Assembly (NCBI GenBank): GCA_017795025.1 | Contig: CP051243.1 | Location: forward strand, 2,380,897-2,444,896 | Length of the DNA stretch: 64,000 bases | Direction: 5' to 3' | DNA from: Flavobacteriales bacterium | GTDB taxonomy: Bacteria; Bacteroidota; Bacteroidia; Flavobacteriales; Schleiferiaceae | Shown here: in pieces, positions 25,933 to 36,300 of the stretch | How the letters are laid out: each line of letters starts with the position of its first letter | Numbering within the stretch: the first letter of the stretch is position 1 | Translations under genes and position numbers: made by a program | Notes under the pieces: model-generated | Told to the model about the DNA's origin: nothing | The model's input: only the letters and a program-made list of their open reading frames with translations | The model's database searches: none

Positions 25933-28900
25933 AACGCTTTCTCGCCTTTTTCATCAAATACCCCGTTACCGTAAATGTAATGATGGTCGCCGCGCTCATC
26001 TTTGGAGCGGTGGCCTGGAGCAGTTTAAATTCTACCTTCTTTCCGCTTATTCCCGAGCGTTTTATTCTAATTAATGCAGTATACCCTGGAGCCTCACCCG
26101 AGGAAATTGAGGAAGGGGTGGTAAACAAGATTGAGGAAAACCTAAAAGGAATTTCCGGGATTGATCGCTTTACCTCGAGCAGCAGCGAAAACCTGGCTAC
26201 CATTACGGTGGAGGTTTTGCGCAACTCGGATAGTAAGGAGGTTTTAGATGATGTAGAAAATGCCGTTAACCAAATCCCTTCCTTCCCGGCGGGATTGGAA
26301 CCGGTCACCGTTTTCCTGCGCGAAAACCTCACCTTAAGTATCACCTTTGCCATTCAGGGGGAAAACCTCAGCCTAAGCTCCCTAAAAGCGGCTGCTCGAG
26401 AAGTAGAAGACGAACTGCGTAAAATGGATGGCATCTCTAAAGTTGAGCTCTCAGGACTCCCTGCCGAAGAAATTGAAATAGCCATCAATCAAAAGAAGCT
26501 CCGAGCTTACAATCTTAACTTCGAACAAATTGGTCAGGCGGTAGCCTCGAACAACATTGACATTACCGGTGGTAAAATTGAAACGGCCGAAGAAGAAATG
26601 CTCATTCGGGCGCGGTATAAGTCCTATGAACCGGAGGACCTTTTAGATATCGTGGTAGCCGCCAATCCTCAGGGTGCGGTGGTTCGCCTAGCCGACATTG
26701 CTACCGTTCGCAAGCAGTTTAGCGATGCTCCCGCTACGGTGCAGCTCAATGGGGATCCTGCGGTGAAAATACTCATCAATAATACCGATAGCGAAGATAT
26801 TCTAAGTACTGCCGAGGCAATCCAGGCCTATGTAGCCGACTTTAACGAAAGGCAAAGTGTATTGGAGGCACAGGTGGTGAATAATCGCTCCGATCTGCTT
26901 TCCCAGCGTAAAGCCCTGCTTATTGAGAATGGTTTAATTGGGGTCGTTTTAGTGCTCATCTTACTTAGTCTCTTTCTCAATTTCCGAGTGGCCTTTTGGG
27001 TGGCCTTTGGCTTACCCATCTCCTTTTTCGGCATGTTTATCCTGGCCACCTATTTTGGCGTAACCATCAACGTTATCTCCCTTTTCGGGATGATTGTAGT
27101 GGTGGGTATTTTAGTAGATGATGGCATCGTTGTAAGTGAGAATATTTACCATCACTATGAAAAAGGCAAAAACCGCATACAGGCCGCGGTTGATGGAACC
27201 TTAGAAGTTTTACCCGCGGTAATATCGGCGGTTTTAACCACCATGATTGCCTTCTCTACTTTCTTTTATATCGATGGACGGGCGGGTGATTTCTTCTCCG
27301 AAATGTCGTTCATCGTAATCGCTACGCTAGCGGTTTCCTTAATCGAAGCGCTTATCATTCTACCTTCTCATATCGGTCATTCCAAGGCCCTAAGCCTTCG
27401 CTATAAAAAGAATGTTTTAGAGCGGGGATTGGAACGTTTCTTAAAACGCATGCGCGAAGGTTTTTACCGCCCTATCCTAAGCTTCGCCCTCAAGTATAAG
27501 TTTTTGGTCTTTAGCATTGCTGTGGCGGGCTTTTTAGTAACGCTTGGAGCGATGCAAGGCAAAATGATTCGCATTAGCTACTTTCCCTTCATTGACCGCG
27601 ACAATTTTGCCGTAAGCCTAAAAATGCCTGCAGGCACGCGAGAAGAAGTGACCATTTCCTATTTGGATCAAATTCGGGAAGCAGCGCTTCAGGTAAACGA
27701 TAGTTTAAGGGATCAAATTCCCGGTGGCCAAGATGTAATTCGCATGGTGGAACTCAGCACGGGACCCACTACCAATGAAGGCAGCTTAGACGTTATCCTC
27801 CTCAACAGCGAAGAGCGCATTATTAGCAGTACCGTGGTGGTAAATGCCTTACGGCAGATGACCGGCCCGATATATGAGGCAGAAAACCTCACCTTTGGAA
27901 CGGTTGGCGCTTTTGGAAAGCCCGTTTCGGTTTCCCTTTTAAGTAAGAGCTACGCCGATTTGGAGGCGGTAAAACAGCGCCTTAAAGCCGAGATGATGCA
28001 GGTGGCCGACCTGCGCGATATCGTAGATACCGATTTGGAAGGGGTACGCGAGATTCGCTTAAAGCTGAAAAACAAGGCCTATCTCCTGGGCTTAAACCCT
28101 GCTTCCATTATGCAGCAAGTACGTCAGGGTTTCTTTGGTTTAGAAGCACAACGCCTGCAAATACGGGAAGATGAAGTTAAAGTGTGGCTGCGTTATGATG
28201 ATGAAACCCGTGCCTCCATCTACAATTTAGAAGATATGTATATCCGCGCTCCCCAAGGTGGCAAATACCCCTTGCGCGAATTAGCGGATTACAGCATAGA
28301 ACGAGGTCCGCTTACCATTAATCACCTCGACGGCGAACGTGAAATTAAGGTGGAGGCGGATTTAGCCGATCCCAATGGTTCGGCCCCCGATATGATTGCC
28401 TACGTGCGCGACGAGCTCTTACCGCCCATTATTGCGGACTACCCCGGAGTGTCTTACCTCTTCGAAGGTCAAAATCGGGAGGCCCAAAAAACAATAGTTT
28501 CAGCGCAAAAGACCTTCCCTTTTATTCTGGTGCTTATTATCCTAGTGATCACCTTTACTTTTAGAAGCTTCTATCAGGCAGTGGTCATTTTCACCCTCAT
28601 ACCCTTGAGCTTAGTTGGGGTAGCCTGGGGGCATTATTTACACGGTATTCCGCTTAGTATCTTTTCCTTCCTGGGCATCATTGCCTTAATTGGGGTTATT
28701 GTGAATGATAGTTTGGTTTTGGTAAGTAAAATGAATGCCTACTTACAAGAGGGTTTAAATTTTGCCGAGGCAGTGTTCCAAGCCGGACTCTCGCGTTTCC
28801 GTGCAATCTTGCTTACCTCGGCGACTACCATTGCCGGTTTAGCTCCCTTAATTTTAGAGAAATCAGTGCAGGCTCAATTTTTAATTCCCATGGCTATTTC

Positions 28901-29072
28901 TCTGGCCTATGGAATTTTGGTGGCGACCTTCCTAACCTTAGTGCTATTACCGGTATTACTATCTTATCTAAACCACGCTAAGGTTTATGGCCTTTGGTTT
29001 TGGCGTGCTAAAAAACCCAGTCATGAAGAAGTGGAACCGGCCATCATCGAAATGCAAGAAGACTATGAATAG
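25929..29072 (+). CDS. RND efflux pump, inner-membrane permease
   Basis: 1047 aa from a GTG start overlapping the adaptor stop. AcrB/MexB-type architecture: TM1 at the N-terminus, large periplasmic loop, TM2-6, a second loop, TM8-12. The proton-relay Asp pair is present in TM4 (GILVDDGIVVSENIYHH). Proton-driven export. The adjacent adaptor and TolC-like channel complete a tripartite pump; substrate cannot be inferred. Confidence 0.94.
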   Translation: MKRFLAFFIKYPVTVNVMMVAALIFGAVAWSSLNSTFFPLIPERFILINAVYPGASPEEIEEGVVNKIEENLKGISGIDRFTSSSSENLATITVEVLRNSDSKEVLDDVENAVNQIPSFPAGLEPVTVFLRENLTLSITFAIQGENLSLSSLKAAAREVEDELRKMDGISKVELSGLPAEEIEIAINQKKLRAYNLNFEQIGQAVASNNIDITGGKIETAEEEMLIRARYKSYEPEDLLDIVVAANPQGAVVRLADIATVRKQFSDAPATVQLNGDPAVKILINNTDSEDILSTAEAIQAYVADFNERQSVLEAQVVNNRSDLLSQRKALLIENGLIGVVLVLILLSLFLNFRVAFWVAFGLPISFFGMFILATYFGVTINVISLFGMIVVVGILVDDGIVVSENIYHHYEKGKNRIQAAVDGTLEVLPAVISAVLTTMIAFSTFFYIDGRAGDFFSEMSFIVIATLAVSLIEALIILPSHIGHSKALSLRYKKNVLERGLERFLKRMREGFYRPILSFALKYKFLVFSIAVAGFLVTLGAMQGKMIRISYFPFIDRDNFAVSLKMPAGTREEVTISYLDQIREAALQVNDSLRDQIPGGQDVIRMVELSTGPTTNEGSLDVILLNSEERIISSTVVVNALRQMTGPIYEAENLTFGTVGAFGKPVSVSLLSKSYADLEAVKQRLKAEMMQVADLRDIVDTDLEGVREIRLKLKNKAYLLGLNPASIMQQVRQGFFGLEAQRLQIREDEVKVWLRYDDETRASIYNLEDMYIRAPQGGKYPLRELADYSIERGPLTINHLDGEREIKVEADLADPNGSAPDMIAYVRDELLPPIIADYPGVSYLFEGQNREAQKTIVSAQKTFPFILVLIILVITFTFRSFYQAVVIFTLIPLSLVGVAWGHYLHGIPLSIFSFLGIIALIGVIVNDSLVLVSKMNAYLQEGLNFAEAVFQAGLSRFRAILLTSATTIAGLAPLILEKSVQAQFLIPMAISLAYGILVATFLTLVLLPVLLSYLNHAKVYGLWFWRAKKPSHEEVEPAIIEMQEDYE

Positions 29073-30396
29073 GTTTCTGCTCCTCTTTTTAGCCTTAGGG
29101 TCTGCGATGCAAGCCCAAGAATTACCTGCGGCTCCCTTAAATTTAGAGCAAGCGGTAGAAATTGCCTTATCCCAAAACTTAGATATTCAAGTGGCGAGGC
29201 AAAGTCAGCGTATTGCCGACAAACAAGAGAACTGGGGACAAGCGGGTTTTTTACCCAATGTTAGCGCTAGTGCTTCCTATAATTACTCGCAAACCGATGT
29301 TCAGCAACAGCTGGCCGTGGGTAGTGACACCTCTGGTGCTCCTGCTCCGATTCGCGAGTTTAACGATGCGGTGGCAGAAAACTATTCGGCGGGAATCACC
29401 GCTTCCTATGTGTTGTTTGATGGCTTGGGGCGGATTAACAATTTGCAGAAATTACAACTGCAAAAAGACTTGAGTGAAACCCAATTGCGCTTCACCATCG
29501 AGAACACGCTTTTGGGCGTGTTTAGTGCCTATTTTGAGGTGGCCCGACAAAGTGAACTCTTGAATATCGCGCAAGAGTCGGTGCATATCTCCCATCGCCG
29601 CTACCAAAGGGCCCAAGCAGCCCTGGAGCTTGGTTCTCAAAGTCGATTGGAGTCTTTAAGCGCCCTGGTCGATTTACGTCGGGATTCGGTTAATCTATTC
29701 AATGCTAAAAATGCCAGTGACCGCGCTTACCGCGAATTAAATCGCTTACTCAATTTCCCCATCGACAGCTTATACGAAGTGGAGGAAGAGTTGGAATATC
29801 GCGCTGACCTAGAATACGGCGCACTTTTAAGCAAGTCTTTATCCAATAATGCCGCTTTAATACAGGCACAACTAAACCGAGAGATTAACCGTAAAAACCT
29901 CAACATCGCGTGGAGCGAGCGCTTGCCCGAGATCGCCGCGGTAGGGGGTTATAATTTCAGTCGACAAGAAAACGAAGGTGGCTTTCTACGCTTTACCGAA
30001 AATACGGGTTGGAACTATGGCCTTAATGCCCAATGGAATTTGTTTAGCTCTTACCGCTCTCAAACTGCGGTGGAAGTAGCACGCATAGCGGTTTTTCAAT
30101 CGGAGTTAAACCAAGAAAAAGCCCGTCAGCAGGTGCAGGTCGACCTTTCCAATGCCTGGTTAAATTACCACAATGCCCAAAAGGTATTGGCCATCGAAAA
30201 GCGCAATTTAGAAGTCGCTGCTTTGAGTTTGGAAAGAAGTCAGGAAGCCTTTGCCCTGGGCAGCATTACTAATGTACAATTACGGGAAGCCCAGTTGAAT
30301 TACATTAATTCCAAAGCTGCACTTAACAATTTGAGCTATCAATTAAAATTGGCGGAGATTGAATTGCAGCGGGTAGCTGGGGTTTTGATTGAGTGA
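29065..30396 (+). CDS. TolC-family outer-membrane efflux channel
   Basis: 443 aa from the ATG at 29065, which overlaps the pump gene by 8 nt and gives a proper signal peptide (MNRFLLLFLALGSAMQAQ); the frame is open further upstream, but that part lies inside the pump gene. Two OEP repeats: LNLEQAVEIALSQNLDIQVARQSQ near the N-terminus, and the second from about residue 240, with the long helices of the channel. Third gene of the efflux operon. Confidence 0.92.
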   Translation: MNRFLLLFLALGSAMQAQELPAAPLNLEQAVEIALSQNLDIQVARQSQRIADKQENWGQAGFLPNVSASASYNYSQTDVQQQLAVGSDTSGAPAPIREFNDAVAENYSAGITASYVLFDGLGRINNLQKLQLQKDLSETQLRFTIENTLLGVFSAYFEVARQSELLNIAQESVHISHRRYQRAQAALELGSQSRLESLSALVDLRRDSVNLFNAKNASDRAYRELNRLLNFPIDSLYEVEEELEYRADLEYGALLSKSLSNNAALIQAQLNREINRKNLNIAWSERLPEIAAVGGYNFSRQENEGGFLRFTENTGWNYGLNAQWNLFSSYRSQTAVEVARIAVFQSELNQEKARQQVQVDLSNAWLNYHNAQKVLAIEKRNLEVAALSLERSQEAFALGSITNVQLREAQLNYINSKAALNNLSYQLKLAEIELQRVAGVLIE

Positions 30397-30500
30397 TGAT
30401 GTAGATTTAAGATTGTAGCATCCACCATATTCGAACAACCTAAAAGGCTTTTGGAATTTAGCATTACCTAATCCATTCGTATAAAAGTCTAGCTTCTATC

Positions 30501-30558
30501 AGCGACCAAAGGGAGCGGTCTAAGCTCTAGGTTCTGCTTTAGGCCAAAGGCCTAAAGC
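30501..30558. repeat. Dispersed hairpin repeat, inverted copy
   Basis: GCGACCAAAGGGAGCGGTCTAAGCTCTAGG... (from 30502) leading into a 10-bp-arm hairpin GCTTTAGGCC-AAA-GGCCTAAAGC (30536-30558). Reverse complement of the 22173-22232 element with scattered changes, including compensated changes at the hairpin ends. Again placed between convergent genes, directly beside a terminator. Confidence 0.65.
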
Positions 30559-30586
30559 AAAAAAAAGCCCCGACTTTCGTCGGGGC
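30559..30586 (-). terminator. Rho-independent terminator of the susCD operon
   Basis: Hairpin GCCCCGAC-TTTC-GTCGGGGC (30567-30586) followed on the minus strand by eight T. About 30 nt past the last gene of the operon. Confidence 0.85.
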
Positions 30587-30615
30587 AGTTCTAGTGTTTG
30601 GAAGATAACCGATTA

Positions 30616-31488
30616 TCATTCACAGCCGAGCTCGGCAATAATATCATAACTCGCTCGTGAGCCGGCACCGGTAAAGACGCGCCGCATCACATACATGGTA
30701 ATTTTGGTAATGCTCTTATCAGAAGGAACATTAAAGAACTTACGCGGCACAAAGTATACCTTGTAAATTCCATCACCATAATGCGTCATTTGTAGCTGAG
30801 GGAAACTCCCTACGCTAAACACATTTGGAGCAATCTTAATGGTCGTGCTGTCGCTTAAGGTCGCTTCGGCAAAGAACCACACATCATCGGTGGCCAAATT
30901 CTGCATGCCTTCTACTTGCTCTAGCTTATTGTCGTAGTATAACATCACCAAGTCGTTGTCAACAAATCGTCCGGGGAATAAAAAGGCCGGATTACGTTCG
31001 GTAACAGGAGGATCAACCAATAAGGTTAAATCGGTCGACTTACGATCGGGGTCGCCATAACCACCGCCGTCTTTTGGTTTTACAAGGAACTTTATGTCCT
31101 TATCGAATACCTCTTGGGCAGATACTTCATAAAAGTCAACCGGGGTCATGGTAAAGGAGTAAATGTTCTCCGCTTCCTTGGTCATCTTCAAGGCTTCGTT
31201 ACTCTCCTTCCAAGGCTGACTACCCGTACCGTTCACCAAAGGGTGAGGATCCTGATGTTCGGCTGGACTCCAAGTCCAAATGTAAAGGTCTAAACCGGCT
31301 GCTGCATCTGCCTGAAGGTTTTGTACATGATCTAGGCTAGCGTCGAGCTTAGAAATGTCTACTATAATCTTCACCTCGGTAGTTGGATCCTGATACTCGG
31401 GGGGATCCGTGCTTACCTGTGCGGTAGCCATGGAAGAGGCGGTAATTCCGAGGGCTAAGAACCCTAATTTATACATCCAATTCTTCAT
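30616..31488 (-). CDS. Secreted glucan-binding-type protein of the Sus operon (unknown family)
   Basis: 290 aa. Signal peptide MKNWMYKLGFLALGITASSMATAQ, no lipobox. The mature protein is beta-rich with Trp-containing strands (LDLYIWTWSPAEHQDP, DDVWFFAEATLSD) and two parts: about 35-180 and 200-285. Last gene of the susC-susD-lipoprotein operon, 2 nt after the preceding stop. By position it corresponds to the SusE/SusF-type starch-binding proteins or to the DUF4961-like proteins found in similar loci; I cannot decide from sequence alone. Probably binds maltodextrin at the cell surface or in the periplasm. Confidence 0.55.
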   Translation of the reverse strand: MKNWMYKLGFLALGITASSMATAQVSTDPPEYQDPTTEVKIIVDISKLDASLDHVQNLQADAAAGLDLYIWTWSPAEHQDPHPLVNGTGSQPWKESNEALKMTKEAENIYSFTMTPVDFYEVSAQEVFDKDIKFLVKPKDGGGYGDPDRKSTDLTLLVDPPVTERNPAFLFPGRFVDNDLVMLYYDNKLEQVEGMQNLATDDVWFFAEATLSDSTTIKIAPNVFSVGSFPQLQMTHYGDGIYKVYFVPRKFFNVPSDKSITKITMYVMRRVFTGAGSRASYDIIAELGCE

Positions 31489-31490
31489 AA

Positions 31491-31979
31491 CTAGTTACTG
31501 CGATTAAAGGTGTAGATATAACGAGCGTAAACTTCATCACAAGAAGATTTCATCTCTTGGAAAAGCATCATAGGATCGATGGTACGTACCATATTTCCTA
31601 ATTCTACCGTAGTAGTATCCGAACTCCCAGGTGATAATAAATACATGTTCTTGGGGTATTCGGGATCATCATAAGCGTAAGTACCACTCATGGCATCGAA
31701 AGGCAATCCATCTAAGGAAGCTGCTGTAATTTGATAGGAGTTCGAATTCGCATCAATCTCCAAGCTCACGGCATTGGCATTTAAGAAGTAATCGCTTACT
31801 TCACGGGTCTCCCACTGTGGGAAAGAGCGATCCTCTATCTCCACCTTGGTTAAGGTCCACTTGCCATCGATACCGGTAGTTACCGAGTAAGGGGTTCCGA
31901 TTTCGGAATAGGCTTCGGGTCGACAGGCCGCTAAAGCAACCAGCATCAATCCGAGGGCGATTATTTTCTTCATCTTCAT
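31491..31979 (-). CDS. Small lipoprotein of the Sus operon (DUF5004/lipocalin-like)
   Basis: 162 aa from ATG at 31979; an ATG 18 nt upstream overlaps the susD stop but lengthens the signal unnaturally. Lipoprotein signal ALGLMLVALAAC. The mature start IDGKWTLTKVEIED and the ending YIYTFNR follow the pattern of lipocalin-like DUF5004 proteins, which occur in Bacteroidota glucan loci. Likely an outer-membrane accessory of the SusCD complex; role unproven. Confidence 0.6.
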   Translation of the reverse strand: MKMKKIIALGLMLVALAACRPEAYSEIGTPYSVTTGIDGKWTLTKVEIEDRSFPQWETREVSDYFLNANAVSLEIDANSNSYQITAASLDGLPFDAMSGTYAYDDPEYPKNMYLLSPGSSDTTTVELGNMVRTIDPMMLFQEMKSSCDEVYARYIYTFNRSN

Positions 31980-31990
31980 TTTATTTTGGA

Positions 31991-33364
31991 TTAGCATCCT
32001 CCAGTAGGATTTAATTCAAATTCCGTCGTTTGCTCTGAGATTGGGAATTGAATAATCATTCCATTGCAATCCCAGGGATCATTGCGCACTTCCGTATTCT
32101 CACCTTCAATGGCTCCGCGACGCTTTAACTGTTGAATGCGGTCACCTTCACCAAACATTTCGATACGACGCTCGTAACGAGCGGCCGCGATAATTTCGGA
32201 AGCGGAGGCACCCGAAGGTAAATCATTTAAACTAGAATTGTAGGCGCGCTGACGAATATCATTCACATCTTGAATAGCCACGCTCAAATCACCGCCGCTT
32301 TCGGCAATGGCCTCAGCGCGAAGTAATTTAAGGTCGGTAAGGTGAATAACCGGAATATCAAAAAACTCCTGATTAAACTTCTTAACCAATACTACTTCCT
32401 CATCTACCAACTCGAAGAAATCTTTAATACGACGGTCGCTCGTATCAGCGGCGTAGGTATTATAAAATTCCAAGGTGGCTTTAAAGATGGGATCGGCATT
32501 TACATCCGAACGGTAATTATCGGTAAAGCCAGTAGAACGGAAATCGCGTAAAGTGGAGTTAGAAGTGGTGCTAAACACCGCCTCCGTTACATTTACGGTA
32601 TCGATTTCAAAACGATCGATGCTGGTTCCCAAGCTGTAACGTCCACTATTAATAACGGCATCGGCATGCTCAATAGCTTTGGTATAGTTACCAGCTTGGA
32701 AGTAAATCTTAGCTAAGTAACCATTGGCCGCATCTTGAGAAGCGTAGTAATCGGAGCTTTGAGGAAGGTTGGGAAGAGCCGCCTCTAAATCGGCAATAAT
32801 GGCAGCATAATTCGTTCCCACTGGATCCCGAGGTACAATCTGCTCCTGCGTAGTGGTTTTATAAATGATACCATTATGCCCGTTGTTATTCGTAAAGCCG
32901 TAAGGCTGGGCGAATAACTTAAGCACCTCCCACTGAGAAATCGCTCTTAAGAAGCGCGCCTCCGCAATAGTTTGAGCCTCTTCAGCCTCACTAAAATCGA
33001 AGTCCGCTAAGACCTCTATAATGCGATTGGCGCGGAAAGCAGTGATATAAGGATCTTGGTAAATACCTCCAATAGTTCCGTTAAAGAACAAGGTATTGTG
33101 ATTGTAAACTTCGGTGAGGTCCTCATTAATAGTGGGCTCAACCAAGTTATCGCCCAATAGCTCACCGAGGTATTGGATACGACCATTGTATACATTGGCC
33201 GTTACATCGTAGCAGCTTTGCAGGATATCTAAAACATCTTGCTTCGACTGGATGGCTTCTTCCTCGGTAAGGTCGGCACCTTGTAATTCGGTTTCTAACA
33301 TCTTTTCGCAGCCTGCGCTTAAAAGAAGGCCACCGATCAATAAAATGGAGCTTAATTTTTTCAT
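31991..33364 (-). CDS. susD: SusD/RagB-family glucan-binding lipoprotein
   Basis: 457 aa from ATG at 33364 (a longer frame reaches into susC but lacks a signal at its N-terminus). Lipobox LLLSAGC. TPR-like helices (EEAIQSKQDVLDILQSCYD; AEARFLRAISQWEVLKLFAQPYG; NGYLAKIYFQAGNYTKAIEHADAVI) and the SusD C-terminal region with RYERRIEMFGEGDRIQQLKRRG. It lids the SusC barrel and binds the oligosaccharide. Gap to susC only 10 nt. Confidence 0.93.
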   Translation of the reverse strand: MKKLSSILLIGGLLLSAGCEKMLETELQGADLTEEEAIQSKQDVLDILQSCYDVTANVYNGRIQYLGELLGDNLVEPTINEDLTEVYNHNTLFFNGTIGGIYQDPYITAFRANRIIEVLADFDFSEAEEAQTIAEARFLRAISQWEVLKLFAQPYGFTNNNGHNGIIYKTTTQEQIVPRDPVGTNYAAIIADLEAALPNLPQSSDYYASQDAANGYLAKIYFQAGNYTKAIEHADAVINSGRYSLGTSIDRFEIDTVNVTEAVFSTTSNSTLRDFRSTGFTDNYRSDVNADPIFKATLEFYNTYAADTSDRRIKDFFELVDEEVVLVKKFNQEFFDIPVIHLTDLKLLRAEAIAESGGDLSVAIQDVNDIRQRAYNSSLNDLPSGASASEIIAAARYERRIEMFGEGDRIQQLKRRGAIEGENTEVRNDPWDCNGMIIQFPISEQTTEFELNPTGGC

Positions 33365-33374
33365 GGCTTCAGGC

Positions 33375-36300
33375 TTAGAAATTAACATTTAAACGAATAG
33401 AATAAGTACGCTCCTGAGGAGGCGTTAAGAAAGTGATGTTCACACTCATGTTACGGTCGGTCGCGTTTTCGAAGTCACGCGCAATTTCGGGGTCCAAACC
33501 AGGGTAATTGGTAAAGGTTAAGAGGTTGGTTCCGATAAAGGAAATCTGACAACCTTTAAGTCCCAATTTGGAAAGTTGATCGCGGTTTAAACGATAGCTT
33601 AAAGTCACATTACGCAAGCGTAAGTAGCTACCATCGTGTAACCATAAATCGGTGTTAATCCACGGGGTGGTCGAACCTAAGTTGTTTTCATCTAGCGTAA
33701 GCGCTGGATACATAGCCTCATCACCAGGAGCTCTCCAACGATCGAAGATATGACGGGTTTTATTCCAATCATCCATACGTCCTAACTGACGCTTAGAAGA
33801 AGAATCGTAGATATCAGAACCAATCACGAACACAAATAGGAAGCTTAAATCCCATTGCTTATAGCCAAAGGTATTGGTAAATCCACCTACCGCATCGGGT
33901 AATACATTACCTACAGGCACCCGGTTGGCCGGATCCCAAATAAAGGTTGGATTACCATCGATATCTAAATAAACCGGACGCCCGGTAGTAGGATCAACAT
34001 GGCTAAAGCGTACTAAGAAGTTAGTTCCTACGGGCTCGCCAATAACGGTACGGGTATCATTAGTACCACCCCCTACTGCATCGGCAGAATAGCCACCTAA
34101 GCTTACAATCTCGTTGTAGTTATAGGCGATGTTAAAGTCGGTGGTCCAACGGAAGTCTCCTACCAAGTTGCGTGATTTTACCTGGAACTCTACTCCTTCA
34201 TTTAAAAGGGCACCTACGTTATCGTAGAAGTTTCCGAATCCAGATACGCGAGGCAAGCTTACGTTTAAGAGTACATCGGTGGTATTCTTGCGATAGTAAG
34301 CCAATTCACCGGTAATGCGGTCTTCGAATAAACCATACTCTAAACCAAGGTCAATAACCTGAGTCGTTTCCCAACGAAGGTCGGGGTTAGGGTTATTTAA
34401 AGGATATAGAATATCACGGCCATCATAAGCCGCAGCATCGCGACGGTAACGCGCCGCAAACTCAATATTGGTTAAGTTGGCATTACCAATCCAACCAATA
34501 CTAGACTTCAATTTTAAGTAGTTGATGATGCGGTTTTCCTTCATCCAGTTCTCATCGGAAATAATCCAACCTGCCGAAACAGAAGGGAAATAACCGAAGC
34601 GGTTATCGGGTCCAAAGCGTGAACTACCATCGGAACGTAAAACCACCTGAGCAAGGTATTTGCCTTTGTAGGTATAATTAATACGTCCGAAGAAGGACAT
34701 AAAGCGACTGATAAAGGAAGTGGTTACCGAGTCGAAATCGTAATTGTTACGTAAGTCCGCTTCGGAATAGAAAGGACCCGGGGCATCTTCAACGAAGTTA
34801 CGCACGCCAATTACATTGTTGGCACTATCGCGTAAGGTCATTTGATAGGTACGGGTAAAGTTCTCTTGGTACTCGGTACCCGCCATAAAGGCGAACTTGC
34901 TATTCTCGTTTAAATCCCAATTGTAAGTACCGGTTAAGAAACCATTGTAGTTGTACGAACGTTGTGGGAATCGATCGGCAATACCACGACCAGCAGTAGG
35001 CGAACCTACATTGGTAGTATTCGGTCCAGCCGGATTGTAAATATCCTCCATCGACTGGTAATAGTCCATTGAAGCCGAAGCTAAGATGTTGAAGTTTTTA
35101 AAAGGATTGTAATTAACCTTGATGTTGTTTACCGCACGAATGTCGGTGTAACGCCAATCTTTTAATTCGCGCTGAGCAACGGGGTTGTTATTAGCACCAG
35201 CTTGCAACCAATAATCACCAGGACGATTAAGGGTGTCCCCGCTTTGGTTCACATTGTAGCGATCCCAGTAAATTGGGTAAATTGGTAAGGCGGTACTCAT
35301 GGCCGAACCTAATCCACCGGCCCAAGCATTATCTACCCGGTCGTAAGTTGCTTGCGTTAAAGAGGTACTGGCGCTCAAACTCAATTTATCGCTAAAACGG
35401 TAATCGCCGTTAAAGCGACCACTTAAACGATTGTATTGGTCGCCAACTACGTATGATTGGTTTTGATCGTAGGAAATCCCAGCATAGAAGTTGTACTTAT
35501 CGGTTCCTTTGGTAACGCTAAAGTCGTAGAAGGCTTTGTAGCCAGTACGAATCACTTCATCTACCCAGTCGGTATTTACGCGCTGTGCATCATCCCAAGC
35601 TACTCCACGCTGTAAAACGGGAGTTCCGGTGTTGCCATCGTTAATCCAGGCTTCGCGGTATAGTTGCAAGTACTCTTGAGAGTTAAGCATATCCGGACGA
35701 CGGGTAGGCTCGGAAATACCTTGGGTGGTAGAGAAGTTAAACTGCAAGCCCCCTTTTCTTCCGCGCTTGGTGGTAATCAAAATTACCCCGTTCGCTCCTC
35801 GCGAACCGTAAATGGCGGTAGCCGCGGCATCCTTGAGGATTTCCAGCGACTCAATATCATCGGGATTTAAAAAGGCCAGCGGGTTTTGGTTCATACCACC
35901 GCTGTTGCCACGACTAAAATAATCTTGGTTTAGCTGCACCCCATCAACAATATAAAGGGGGTCGCCACCAGCACCAATACTGGTAATGCCTCGCACCCGC
36001 ACTACGGATGGAGATCCGGCCAAACCACTACCGGTTACAATCTGAACCCCAGCCGCTTTACCTTGAATCGCAGTTTCGAAACTGGGCGCCGGCATATCAT
36101 TTAGCTTTTTGGCATCTAGTTTAACTACGTTTCCGGTCATGTCGCGACGGCGTTGCACACCGTAACCCACTACCACGATCTCATCCAGTTGCGAAGAGTT
36201 CTCCGCTAAAACCATATTGAGATTCTTGGTTTCTCCTGCCGCAATTGTGATTTCAACCTGTTTGGTTTCAAAGCCAATAAAAGAATACTCGAGTGTAATC

